Positions 1 through 8,654 of a DNA stretch of 64,000 nt are shown here, one piece after another. The notes beneath the pieces were generated by a model. That model was given only the letters and a program-made list of their open reading frames with translations. It had not been told where the DNA came from and made no database searches. The DNA is from a bacterium (lineage in GTDB: Bacteria > Zhuqueibacterota > Zhuqueibacteria > Zhuqueibacterales > Zhuqueibacteraceae), in assembly GCA_023150945.1 (NCBI GenBank), contig JAKLJX010000015.1:1-64000 (forward strand), in the 5' to 3' direction. How positions within the stretch are numbered: the first letter of the stretch is position 1; each line of letters begins with the position of its first letter. The translations under genes were made by a program, and so were the position numbers.

Positions 1-209
1 TTCTGTTGCATCACCTGGGCCTTCATCTGCCCGCGCGCCTGACCCAAAACGCAGAGTTGTAGTGAAGACTTTTTGACACCTTCTATTGAAAATACTAAAT
101 TTAGATCCAGCAACTGCGGAAGTTGGGCTAGTCAAGTTGATCCCGTCAATCCTCTCAAAGAAATCTCGCCGGAACATCGGCGTCGGTTCCTGGGCGCGGC
201 GATAGCAAG
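1..209. other. Left edge, no supported gene
   Basis: No convincing gene lies here. On the minus strand an ATG at 26-24 reads M-K-A-Q-V-M-Q-Q off the window edge and could be the start of a gene continuing to the left. With eight codons visible and no clear ribosome binding site I do not call it. Confidence 0.3.
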
Positions 210-617
210 TCAGGCAAACATCAAGGCGCGGGCAAACGCCTCGGCCGCTTGTTCCTGCTCGCGCAGATTCAACGCGGGCGCGGGCGGCGTGTCCAAGCCT
301 CCGGCGCAGGCATACAAACCGTGAAAGATTTCATGGCAGCAGGTGAACCGCACGCCAAAATCCTCCTGCAAGAATTGCCGGCGCACCGGTTGCATAAACA
401 GGCGAATCGTCCGCGTGTCCCCTTCCCAAACCGCCAGCCGCGCCGTGGGAAAGTGCGGCGCATCTTCCGCCTCGCAGACCACACGCCACCCCATATCCGC
501 CGCCAGGCGAAACGGGTTGTTGCCGAATCGTCTGATTGCCCACGCGGCCAACCGCCGTCCGCAGCTTACCGCTTCTGCCCGGCCCTCCCCTTGCTGTGGT
601 CGTCGTGTCGGTATCAT
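210..617 (-). CDS. Small ImmA/IrrE-like zinc metallopeptidase
   Basis: This encodes a protein of 135 residues. It carries a CHEIFHG segment near residues 94-100, which is the HExxH zinc-binding helix of ImmA/IrrE-type (DUF955) metallopeptidases. The preceding text (NPFRLAADMGWRVV) resembles the usual entry into that fold. Such enzymes often cleave repressors or are structural relatives that have lost activity; here the substrate is unknown. The ATG (617-615) overlaps the TGA of the upstream gene (616-614) as ATGA, so translation is probably coupled to the large membrane hydrolase-like gene, and this small start is preferred over longer reading frames. The third zinc ligand, usually a Glu or His further on, is not certain; E120 in NLREQEQAAE is a candidate. 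The short C-terminus ends with many alanines. Confidence 0.7.
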   Translation of the reverse strand: MIPTRRPQQGEGRAEAVSCGRRLAAWAIRRFGNNPFRLAADMGWRVVCEAEDAPHFPTARLAVWEGDTRTIRLFMQPVRRQFLQEDFGVRFTCCHEIFHGLYACAGGLDTPPAPALNLREQEQAAEAFARALMFA

Positions 618-2527
618 CCCGTCGTGCGCTCCAGATGGACGTCGGAGGAAGTCGAATCCGGGCCCCGGCCTTTGGCCGTGCCGGCGGCGGAGGCATTGAT
701 GGATTTGAGGTGTTTGCGTACGGTGCTGAATAACCAGGCCGTGAACAGCAGCCAGATCACCATGGCGGTGCTGTACAACAGCGTCCGCTGCAGCCCGCCC
801 CAGGGCGTCAGATGAGTCAGGATGGTCGCGAGCATCAGCCAGGGCAGCGCGAGCATCAAGCCCTGTAGAATCGGCGTGCTGCGCAAAAGCGTTCCCGGCC
901 CGACGTTTTGCGCCGCAATGTCGGAGCTGCCGCCCGTAGTCTGCACCGGCGCCGTCTGGTAGGAAAAGCCGCGGTTGAAAATGGCCGCGAAAATGATGCG
1001 CAGAACTTCGACGTGCTCGAAATAGGCCGAGTGGCTCTTCATCGGATCCGGAAATTGATAACTGGCGACCTGGCAGTTGTCCACGCGCAAATGCGGCAGC
1101 AGCTTGTTGCAGGGCGTTTCGAGTGAGCTGCTCACCAGATCGGCGCGATCCCAGAAGTTGATCCAATGAATGTGAGGCTTGTGCTCCACGGCAAACGGCA
1201 CTTCGCCGAGATCACCGCGCAGTTCTTCGACCACGCGATTGTAGCGGTGCAGCTCGCTCTTTTGACTTTCAAAGAAGTAGTGCACTTTGTCAACCGGGCT
1301 GCCGAGCGTGATGAAATGCTCGATCTTGCCCAGCGGCAACGGTGCATTCAGCGCCGCGCGCGGGTCCCGGTGATGGGCGCGATTGTTGCGCCCCAACTCG
1401 AGCAGTGCGTCATGCGCGATGGTGGTGCCGAGGCTGTGACTGAGGATGGCAACGCGCCTGCAATCCTTGTCGCTCAACACGTGCTGCAACATCTCCACCG
1501 CCACCCGCAGCACCTCCTTCCGCTTGCGGTATTTCTGATTCGTTTCTTCATACGTCGTCCAGAGCTGTACATCACCGACATAATCGCGCAGAAAGCCGCG
1601 AATACGGTATAAGCCGTAGAGAGTGACCAGCGTCAGCACGGCGGCCACGAACAAATGCAAGCCGCTGAACTGCTCGATTTGCTGCCAGCGCAGAGCGTTC
1701 TGCAGCAGCAGCACCATCTCGTTGATGCCGGCGGTTTTGAACAAGATTGCCACGCCGATCAGCGCCACCGCCGCGAGCGCGGCGAATGCCAAAAATCCGA
1801 TGAGCAGGACGACCAGAAAAGTCGCCAGCATCGCCAGAGTAAAGCCTTCCGCGCGGTTGTGGCTGCCGCGCCATTGCTTTGCCAGCGCCACGACCGCCGC
1901 CAGCCGGTCGGCCGCAATGTGTGGCGAACGGCGCAAATGGTCGAGGAATTCTTTGAACGTGCCCTTGCGGTACGTGTCGCGCGCCTCCGCACCTTCGAAT
2001 TGGTCGTAGGCTTGCAGCAGGGCTTTGAGATCGGATTCCGGCACCGGCTGGCCGCGCCGCATTTCCAAATCCGCCCACAGGCGGTACAAGGCAGCGCGTT
2101 TCACCCGCGGCCGCAGCCGCCAGGGCGTTCTGCCCATGCGGGCCGGCGTGGCCAAACGGCCGAGCAGCCAGGTCGTCACCTCGCGCGTCGAGACTGCCCC
2201 CGCCATCAGCGGCGCCCAGTAGACTTCATAGAAACGAAATTCCGAATTGTGGCTGCCGTTTTGATGAGTGACGTGCAAATAGGCAACCGGCTCTTTGCGT
2301 TCGCCGCGCCCCGGTTCGAGCCTCGCCTTGATCTTCCCCAACAATCCCACCTTCTCGGTCTTCTCGACATTCCGTGCAAAGCGGTCCAGGCTGTCAACCA
2401 CCCGGCTGACTTCCTCGTACCGGCGCTGGCTGCCCATGCCGTGAAAATAGACTACCGCGGTATATTCCGAGGAAGCTGTTTCCGGCTGGCCGGGCGCGGC
2501 GGCCGGCGTTTCTGAAATGGATGACAT
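614..2527 (-). CDS. Membrane protein with alpha/beta-hydrolase-like motifs
   Basis: This 637-residue protein starts with a hydrolase-like beta-strand and oxyanion-type text (AVVYFHGMGSQRR, about residues 24-36). It then has a hydrophobic pair around 229-262 and 290-306. A serine nucleophile elbow follows in VAILSHSLGTT (Ser near 365), as in lipases and other alpha/beta hydrolases. Two more hydrophobic stretches lie near the C-terminus (LMLALPWLMLATIL and MVIWLLFTAWLF). It therefore looks like a membrane-anchored esterase- or lipase-like protein with an inserted transmembrane hairpin. A downstream H in ITLGSPVDKVHYFFES or MKSHSAYFEH could complete the triad. The substrate is not recognisable. 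It is the first gene of a two-gene unit with the ImmA-like peptidase, with a 4-nt overlap. I do not recognise a named family. Confidence 0.8.
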   Translation of the reverse strand: MSSISETPAAAPGQPETASSEYTAVVYFHGMGSQRRYEEVSRVVDSLDRFARNVEKTEKVGLLGKIKARLEPGRGERKEPVAYLHVTHQNGSHNSEFRFYEVYWAPLMAGAVSTREVTTWLLGRLATPARMGRTPWRLRPRVKRAALYRLWADLEMRRGQPVPESDLKALLQAYDQFEGAEARDTYRKGTFKEFLDHLRRSPHIAADRLAAVVALAKQWRGSHNRAEGFTLAMLATFLVVLLIGFLAFAALAAVALIGVAILFKTAGINEMVLLLQNALRWQQIEQFSGLHLFVAAVLTLVTLYGLYRIRGFLRDYVGDVQLWTTYEETNQKYRKRKEVLRVAVEMLQHVLSDKDCRRVAILSHSLGTTIAHDALLELGRNNRAHHRDPRAALNAPLPLGKIEHFITLGSPVDKVHYFFESQKSELHRYNRVVEELRGDLGEVPFAVEHKPHIHWINFWDRADLVSSSLETPCNKLLPHLRVDNCQVASYQFPDPMKSHSAYFEHVEVLRIIFAAIFNRGFSYQTAPVQTTGGSSDIAAQNVGPGTLLRSTPILQGLMLALPWLMLATILTHLTPWGGLQRTLLYSTAMVIWLLFTAWLFSTVRKHLKSINASAAGTAKGRGPDSTSSDVHLERTTG

Positions 2528-2764
2528 GTTCGTGGCCTTTGGCTGACAGAGGAGGAACAGATCCGCGAGAGTATTAACATCGCCCTCACGGAAGGAAAAG
2601 CATCAGGACTCCCTTCCTGACGCTGCTGAATCAGGATGGCACAAGTCCTGCGCAGCACGAGGGGCGCGCAGGTGAACCACCTCAAAACAAATGGGCGCAG
2701 CCGGCGCACGCGCGGTGTTTGCTAGCGGCCGGCGAGAGCGCCGCGCGTCGATCTCCGGGTGCTT

Positions 2765-3763
2765 TCAAGCAGCATACTGCCCGCTGGCGGCTTCACCGCG
2801 GCGGAGATATTCTGCAAAAGCAGAAGCCGCGAGATTGGCGCCGCAAACGATCAAGCCAACCTGCTTGCCGGCCAGCCGCGCGCGCAGCGGCCCGAGCAGC
2901 GCCGCGGTGGCAGCAGCGCCGGCCGGCTCCACCGCCAGCTTCATTTCGTGAAACAGCACATACAGCGCCGCGCACAACGCCTCATCGTCGACGCGGACGA
3001 GTTCATCCACGAACCGGCGGCAGAGGGCAAAACTGTAGGGCGCGGCATGCGGCGCGCCCAAGCTGTCGGCAATGGTGTTCACTTTCGCGATCGATTCCGG
3101 CTGGCCTGAGGCAAAGCTGCGAAACATCGTATCAGCGCCAAAAGGCTCGACGCCAATGATGCGGCACTGCGGATGGCGTTGCTTCATGGCCGCGGCCACC
3201 CCGCCGCACAAGCCGCCGCCCCCGATCGGCACAATGACCGCGTCGAGCGCCGGGCATTGCTCGTCAAGCTCGAGGCCGAGCGTGGCCGTGCCCAATGCAA
3301 TCTCCGGACCTTCAAACGGGTGAATGAAGGTGCGTTTCTCTTCCGCTTCGATTTTGACCGCGGCAGCAAAGGCGGCGTGCACATTCTCAACGAGAACGAC
3401 TTCGGCGCCAAAAGACCGGCACAGCGCCACGCGGGCCGGATCCGAAGTCTGCGGCATCACGACTTTCGCGGTGGTGTTGAACACTGCTGCGGCATAACCG
3501 ACGGCCGCCGCGTGATTGCCGGCGCTGACCGCGGTCACGCCCCGCGCCAATTGTTCCGGCGTAAGAGCGAACATGCGCGTGAGCGCGCCGCGTGGCTTGA
3601 AGCTGCCGGTGTATTGCAGCAATTCGAGCTTCAGATAGACTTCAGTCCCTTCACTGAAGCGGCGGCTGCGCCACTGCCAAACCGGCGTGACGCGGATGAG
3701 ATCGCCCAACGTCTGCCGGGCGGAACGAATGGCAGCAAGGGTGGGAGCAGGATCACTCAACAC
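2765..3763 (-). CDS. Threonine dehydratase/serine racemase-like PLP enzyme
   Basis: This fold-type II PLP enzyme is probably a serine/threonine dehydratase or amino-acid racemase (alpha,beta-elimination on hydroxy amino acids). The Schiff-base lysine lies in GSFKPRGA (about residue 56), the substrate Asn loop in SAGNHAAAVGYAA, and the phosphate-binding glycine loop in PIGGGGLCGG. The protein is 332 residues from a GTG at 3763, which fits the usual 320-330. The open frame runs back to an ATG at 3847, but those 28 extra residues (MLPGNRQP onward) do not resemble the family, and neither start has a good ribosome binding site. No ACT regulatory domain is present, so it is the catabolic/racemase type rather than IlvA. 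It stands alone on the minus strand between the subtilase and the hydrolase-like pair. Confidence 0.85.
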   Translation of the reverse strand: MLSDPAPTLAAIRSARQTLGDLIRVTPVWQWRSRRFSEGTEVYLKLELLQYTGSFKPRGALTRMFALTPEQLARGVTAVSAGNHAAAVGYAAAVFNTTAKVVMPQTSDPARVALCRSFGAEVVLVENVHAAFAAAVKIEAEEKRTFIHPFEGPEIALGTATLGLELDEQCPALDAVIVPIGGGGLCGGVAAAMKQRHPQCRIIGVEPFGADTMFRSFASGQPESIAKVNTIADSLGAPHAAPYSFALCRRFVDELVRVDDEALCAALYVLFHEMKLAVEPAGAAATAALLGPLRARLAGKQVGLIVCGANLAASAFAEYLRRGEAASGQYAA

Positions 3764-3904
3764 GGGATCGATCGGCGGATAGGAGAGGCCAGCACGAAAC
3801 TCACGGACAATGCCGGGCAAGCGGGGTTGGCGATTGCCCGGGAGCATTCGTGCAAGAATGACAAAGCAAACCAGCCGGACACGCGATGCAATTATGCTGC
3901 AGGA

Positions 3905-3967
3905 CAGGATTGGCAGGATTGAAAGAGAGCAAGCGTAATGATCTCTCCAGCAATCCTGCCAATCCTG
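3905..3967. repeat. 17-bp perfect inverted repeat between genes
   Basis: CAGGATTGGCAGGATTG at 3905-3921 is repeated as its exact reverse complement at 3951-3967 with a 29-nt loop. The right arm runs into more of the same text (ATGATCCTGTCA), which overlaps the stop codon of the subtilase gene at 3977-3979. It could act as a weak transcription terminator for the subtilase, but there is no T-run. The repeated AGGAT words look like a dispersed intergenic repeat. Confidence 0.6.
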
Positions 3968-3976
3968 ATGATCCTG

Positions 3977-5713
3977 TCAACGCTTGCGGCGGCGTAACAG
4001 CCACAACGGAATCAAAAAGAAGGCGAGATTCAGCGGCGTGCCCAGCGCGAATTTCGTGGTGGCACTGGCGCCGTTGAGCGCCACGGCCTGCTGGCCGCAA
4101 CAGCCGCCGCCATCACCCGGATCCGGCTCGCTCGAAATCTTGAAGCTGTAAGTCGGGCCAAGCGTGCGATTGCCCTGATTATCCGTGGCGAGCACCATGT
4201 AGTTGATCTCGGTGTTCAGCGGTTGGCCGGGAATGCTGGCCGAATACATGTCGGCGGTGCCGGTGGGCGGCATATTGAGCGTGTCCGCCGCGCCGCCGTT
4301 GAGCATATAGATCAGGCGCACTTGCGCCACACTGCCGTCATCCACCACGCCGGTTTGCACGGGATAAGGCCCGGCGGTATTGGTGGTATTGCGCCAGTCC
4401 GTGGTCAGGGCGATTAGCGGATTGGTGGAAAGGGCATTGGCCGCGTTCAAACGGCCGCCGGAGGCCATGCGGTCGATAAAGGCGGATTTGCGATCAACGC
4501 TGCCCAGCACCCGAATGATCGCCTGCTGCACCGTGAGCTGCGGATACTTTGCCCACACCAGCGCGAACACGCCGGAAACATGCGGGGTCGCCATGCTGGT
4601 GCCGCTCAGCAGTTGATAGCGGCTCAGCGGCCGGCAGCTCAGAATGCTGGAGCCGGGCGCCGCCAGGTCAACGGTGGACCGGCCATAGTTCGAGAAGCTG
4701 GAGAGATTGTCGTTGCGATCGGAACTGGCCACCGCGACCACGTTGGCCACGCCATAATTGGAGGGGTAGTTCGCGGTATTGTCGTTGTTGAGGCCGTCAT
4801 TGCCCGCGGCCGCCACGAAAACCACGCCGCGTTGATTGGCATACTTGATGGCGTCTTCGAGCGTCTGCGAGGCCTCGCCTCCCCCCCAACTGTTGCTCAG
4901 CACTTTGGCGCCGTTGTTCACCGCATAAATGATGGCCTCGGCCGCCGCCGCCGTGGTGCCGGAACCATCCTGCCCCAAAAACTTCAGCGGCATGAGCTTC
5001 ACCTGCCAGTTGACGCCAACCACGCCCTTGCTGTTGTTGCCGATCGCGCCCACGGTGCCGGCGCAGTGCGTGCCGTGATCGTTGTCGTCGTAGGGATCGT
5101 TGTTGTTGGAGACGAAATTCCAGCCGCGGAAATCATCGACGTAGCCGTTGCCGTCATCGTCGATGCGGTTGTTGGCCTTGGCCCCGCTTTCTCCCGGATT
5201 GTTCCAGAGGTTGGCCTTCAAATCCTCGTGGTCATAGTCGATGCCGGTGTCGATGATGCCGACGATGAGATTGGGATCGCCGGTGGTGAGGCCCCAGGCT
5301 TCCGGCGCATCGATGTCGTTGTCGTTGGATTGGTGCATGCCGTAGAGATCGTTGAAGCGCTCATCGTTCGGAAAAACCGGTGGCGTTGCCGGCGCGCCAT
5401 AGATGTAAAGCTTGTAGTTGGGCTCGGCATACTCCACTTCCGGCCGGGCGCGGAACGTTTGCAGCACGGCTTCGAGATTCCGCCCTGCCATCACGCGGCC
5501 CAGCATGAACTGCTGATTGCCGAACGCTTTGACCTGCGCCAGGCCGGCGCTGGCCATGGCGCTGGCATCGACCGGCCCCGTGGTTTTGTATTTCACGATG
5601 ATTTCGCCGGGAACGATTTGTGGCTTGTTACGAAACGAGGGCTGGGCAAAAGCCGGTGCAGCCAGGCCGCACACCGCCGCGATCGTCAGCAAACGTCTAC
5701 CGATTTCCTTCAT
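3977..5713 (-). CDS. Secreted subtilisin-family (S8) serine protease with C-terminal sorting tail
   Basis: The ATG at 5713 is preceded by AAGGAGA at good spacing and opens a signal peptide (MKEIGRRLLTIAAVCGLAAPAFAQ), so the 27 residues further upstream in the open frame are not used. The mature part begins with an inhibitor-type propeptide (VPGEIIVKYK, then VEYAEPNYKLY). The S8 catalytic domain follows: Asp155 in GIIDTGID, His213 in DHGTHCAG, oxyanion Asn305 in AAAGND and Ser373 in SGTSMATPH. Asp/Asn-rich text near 183-194 (NRIDDDGNGYVDD) resembles a calcium-binding loop. After a C-terminal beta domain the protein ends in GGGCC, a short linker, a hydrophobic segment (LAFFLIPLWLL) and RRRKR. 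That is the tripartite layout of CTERM protein-sorting signals. 578 residues in total. Confidence 0.93.
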   Translation of the reverse strand: MKEIGRRLLTIAAVCGLAAPAFAQPSFRNKPQIVPGEIIVKYKTTGPVDASAMASAGLAQVKAFGNQQFMLGRVMAGRNLEAVLQTFRARPEVEYAEPNYKLYIYGAPATPPVFPNDERFNDLYGMHQSNDNDIDAPEAWGLTTGDPNLIVGIIDTGIDYDHEDLKANLWNNPGESGAKANNRIDDDGNGYVDDFRGWNFVSNNNDPYDDNDHGTHCAGTVGAIGNNSKGVVGVNWQVKLMPLKFLGQDGSGTTAAAAEAIIYAVNNGAKVLSNSWGGGEASQTLEDAIKYANQRGVVFVAAAGNDGLNNDNTANYPSNYGVANVVAVASSDRNDNLSSFSNYGRSTVDLAAPGSSILSCRPLSRYQLLSGTSMATPHVSGVFALVWAKYPQLTVQQAIIRVLGSVDRKSAFIDRMASGGRLNAANALSTNPLIALTTDWRNTTNTAGPYPVQTGVVDDGSVAQVRLIYMLNGGAADTLNMPPTGTADMYSASIPGQPLNTEINYMVLATDNQGNRTLGPTYSFKISSEPDPGDGGGCCGQQAVALNGASATTKFALGTPLNLAFFLIPLWLLRRRKR

Positions 5714-5902
5714 GAGGTTGTCTCCTTGCTCTTGTGAATGTAACGCTGATCCAACTCCTGCCCGCCTTTGCCGTTGGCAAACGCGGTCAAGCAAGACCTG
5801 AAATCACTCCTTGAGACACTAAAGCGCCGATGCGATTCCTACAATTTCTTCAGGGAGAAAGATGGGATGTTTTTGAACTCAATTTGACGATGCGGGGCCG
5901 GT

Positions 5903-6820
5903 CTAGACAATCGGATTGATCAACTCGCCCAGTCCCGCAATGCTGGTCACCATCACTTCGCCGGGATGCAACGGGCCCACGCCCTCGGGCGTGCCGGTGG
6001 CGATGAGGTCGCCGGGCTGCAACGTGCAAAAGCGTGAAACGTAGCTCACCAGCTCGGCCACCGGAAACACCATGTCTGCCGTGCTGCCGCTTTGCCGGGT
6101 TTCGCCGTTGATCGTGAGCGTGATGGTGAGCGCCTGCGGGTCGGAGACGCAGCCGCGCGGAATGAGATAGGGCCCCACCGGGCAGAACGTGTCGAAGCTC
6201 TTGGCGCGAAACCAGGGCAGCCCCGCGGCCGTGTCTTTCTTTTGCAGCTCGCGCGCGGTGACGTCGTTCAGGATCGTGTAGCCCGCCACATAGTCCAGCG
6301 CCGCGCGGCTGGCGAGGTTCGCTCCGGTCTTGCCGATCACCACGGCCAACTCGGCTTCGTGGTGAATGGCGCCGACATTGGCGGGCAGGCGCACGGCTTC
6401 TTGATGGGCAAGCAAAGCCGAGGGCGACTTGCAGAAAAAGATCGGTTCGGTGGGCAGCGGATTTTTCAGCTCGCGGGCGTGCTCGCGATAGTTGCGGCCG
6501 ATGCCGATGATCTTTTGCGGCCGCGCCACCGGCACCTGGAAGGCATGCGGTTCGCTGAGAATCAAATCCCTCAACGGCCGGAACTCCTGCAACGTCAGAA
6601 AAACCTCATCGAAGGTCTCGCTGTGAAAGACGTCGATTTCCAGCATCACTTGCAGGAAGTTGAGCTGCGGCGCCTTGTTTTTGAGCTTGATCTGCTTGAA
6701 CAAATCCCAGGCGCGGGAGAAGTTGTAAGCGGTGGCGCGTTTGCCCGAGCCGGGCTCGCTCCACTCCACGCCGATCATGGGAAGATTGTTCTTGTCCAGG
6801 TAGGCAAATGCGCGGGTCAC
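5903..6820 (-). CDS. Fumarylacetoacetate hydrolase (FAH) family protein
   Basis: This 305-residue protein belongs to the FAH superfamily, whose members hydrolyse or decarboxylate 2-oxo acids and acylpyruvates with a divalent metal. The family marks are IIGIGRNYREHARE (about 104-117), the metal ligands in HHEAELAVVIG (Glu155, Glu157) and LNDVTARE (Asp186), and the closing GDLIATGTPEGVG. An N-terminal domain of about 95 residues precedes the catalytic core, as in many family members. The start is a GTG at 6820 with AAAAGGA six bases upstream; the open frame goes further upstream but with unconvincing residues. It is transcribed away from the large EPS locus and has no obvious pathway partners in the window, so the substrate is unknown. 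Confidence 0.88.
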   Translation of the reverse strand: MTRAFAYLDKNNLPMIGVEWSEPGSGKRATAYNFSRAWDLFKQIKLKNKAPQLNFLQVMLEIDVFHSETFDEVFLTLQEFRPLRDLILSEPHAFQVPVARPQKIIGIGRNYREHARELKNPLPTEPIFFCKSPSALLAHQEAVRLPANVGAIHHEAELAVVIGKTGANLASRAALDYVAGYTILNDVTARELQKKDTAAGLPWFRAKSFDTFCPVGPYLIPRGCVSDPQALTITLTINGETRQSGSTADMVFPVAELVSYVSRFCTLQPGDLIATGTPEGVGPLHPGEVMVTSIAGLGELINPIV

Positions 6821-8423
6821 GTGCGGTCCTTTTCGCTGGGATGCCTGCCGCCGTCCTGCCAGCCTCGCGGTCTCGCGGCACAACAGCGGCGCAACGAGGG
6901 GTGAATCAAACCAGCGGCGTTCGCGAGAATCGTTTCTCCGCCGCAAAATCGACGGCTATGGTAGCAACAAATGCCTCCAAAGGCAAGCCCAAATTTGGCC
7001 GGAGGGCAACGTCGTTCTGCCGGAAATCTTCCCAGGCTTCACGGCAGCGCTCGTGCTGGGGAAGGTGATTGCAACATGACATCGGAAGACGGAGAGAAAT
7101 CATGGCAGAAAGTGAATGCCGGCCGCCGGCAGGCGCAATTGCGCGCGGGCAATTTTTGCCGGGAAAAAGCCCGAGGCCAGCCTACTTTTCCGGCCGGCAG
7201 TCCGAGGTCACCGTGCTGTGGGAACAACCAGTGCGCGGTTGTCTCAAAAAGCATTTCCGTCACCACTGTCATCCCGTAAGGATCCTGTGAAGATTGCGGC
7301 ACACTGCCGTGTCATTCGCCTCAAAGGCTCACAGCCGCGACGCAGAGCCGCAAAGGTTCCGCGAAGAAATGCGTGAGGCTTCCTTGCGGCGGGCGTGAGT
7401 TTTCTTGCGGTTCCGGCTCATCCGGATCGAGAGGATGGAATTCGTATCCGGTGGATTCCGCAATTCCTGTCCGCAAAACTGTTGCAATCGCTTGACCCGG
7501 CGACCGGCTGCAACGCGCAGCAACCCCGGCACGCCTTCAAACGCCCGACTCTTGGTCACGGTACTGTCAAACCTGTGACCAAGTTGTAACCCTTCGTGTT
7601 GTGCCCCTGCAACTTTTCTCCCCGTTTTCAGCATTTTCAGTTCTGCGGCGGTATATATCCTGCAAAGTTTCATTCTGGCAGCACGCCCAGTTCTTTTCAT
7701 TCCTGATAAATGCCGGTTGTGCCCGTGGCCGTGTTCACCCGTTGCGCGGCCGGGCGGTGCCATGCCAGGTTCACGCTTTTCGAGACTTTCAGCCCTGAGG
7801 CGATAAGACAGCGGCTCGCAATGGTGCGGCAAGGGATTGCCCGCGCGATTGCAAGACCACCGAGGTTATGCAGGGAGCAGACGATTGAATTCAGCTCAGC
7901 AAGGATTGCTCAGCGTTATGCGCGTACCGATGGGCACGGCCGCCGGCCAGCCGTTGCCTTTGTCTTGCGCCGGCCGGCCGATTTGCCAGGCGCCGGTACA
8001 CTTTCCTCGGCAAATGTGGCATTGTCACCGCGGTCAGGAAGAGTCCGGGGAATGCCTCACGCCCACTCAACTCATTCAATCCTTTTTTGTCTCCCTGCCC
8101 TCCGATCCAATTCAGGCATGCTTCCATTTCTGCGCGATGCGGGTTGCGGCATTGTCCGCTGCCGCCGCTTCCTTTTGCCGGAGCATCGTTCATGCTGGTC
8201 AGGCAAGCTGCGGTTCTGCCGGTGTGTTTGCCGCCGGGAAAATGCCCAAGGCAATGACCCTGGCAGCAAGAGTCCGGCATGCCGGTTTTGCATTTACGCC
8301 GCGCCGAGGTGACTGCTTGCCGGGCATTGCCGTTTCTTTGAGAAAATATTTAACAGAAACTGTGCAATTCCTTCTCAGAAAATCGATATGCGGATCGGCG
8401 CCAGTCCGGGTGTTTCGCGGCGA
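6821..8423. other. Long intergenic region upstream of the EPS locus
   Basis: About 1.6 kb without a convincing gene. Several open frames exist on both strands (for example 7329-7832 minus, 7710-8312 plus and 7837-8433 plus), but their proteins are rich in Arg/Cys/Pro, lack recognisable motifs and overlap each other. The text near 7330-7370 (CAGAGCCGCAAAGG) belongs to a short repeat seen in other gaps here. The region separates divergent transcription units and may hold long-range regulatory DNA. Confidence 0.5.
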
Positions 8424-8437
8424 GACATCATGATGTC
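8424..8437. promoter_or_regulatory. 14-bp perfect palindrome, candidate operator
   Basis: GACATCATGATGTC is a perfect palindrome centred about 55 bp upstream of the -24 element of the candidate sigma-54 promoter. The position suits a binding site for a dimeric regulator of the EPS operon, such as an enhancer-binding protein. No copy was noticed elsewhere in the window. Confidence 0.4.
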
Positions 8438-8483
8438 GAAATTTTGGGCGGAGCGATGGGGCGGAGGGCAAGGCGGCTGACCC

Positions 8484-8498
8484 TGGCACTGGCTTTGC
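8484..8498 (+). promoter_or_regulatory. Candidate sigma-54 (-24/-12) promoter
   Basis: TGGCACTGGCTTTGC matches the -24/-12 consensus TGGCAC-N5-TTGC exactly, with the invariant GG (8485-8486) and GC (8497-8498) twelve bases apart. Transcription would start near 8510, giving a leader of roughly 150 nt before the Wzc gene. Many EPS loci of exosortase-type bacteria are driven by sigma-54 and PrsR-like activators. That is family knowledge; no activator gene is in this window. Confidence 0.5.
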
Positions 8499-8654
8499 GT
8501 TGCGGCGGAGGAAGAGCTGTGAGGCGCAGTAGCCGGATGGAAATTGGGGCGGTGGTTGTGAGGTCCATTACACGGAATGTGACTGACATGGCGGAGCTGT
8601 GTCTGGACGTGCCGGTCCGCGGTGCTTGCACTTCCGTTTGGCCGTTCCCCTCGC

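Noticed and set aside
249-815. Plus-strand frames opposite the ImmA-like and hydrolase-like genes
   Set aside because: Composition is Arg/Pro/Ser-rich with no motifs; the minus-strand proteins have clear motifs and coupled start/stop signals.
3905-3967. Strong intrinsic terminator
   Set aside because: The stem is long, but the loop is 29 nt and there is no T-run, so it is reported as a repeat.
7329-7832. 167-codon minus-strand frame in the long gap
   Set aside because: No domain, signal or neighbour support; amino-acid make-up is typical of non-coding G+C-rich DNA.
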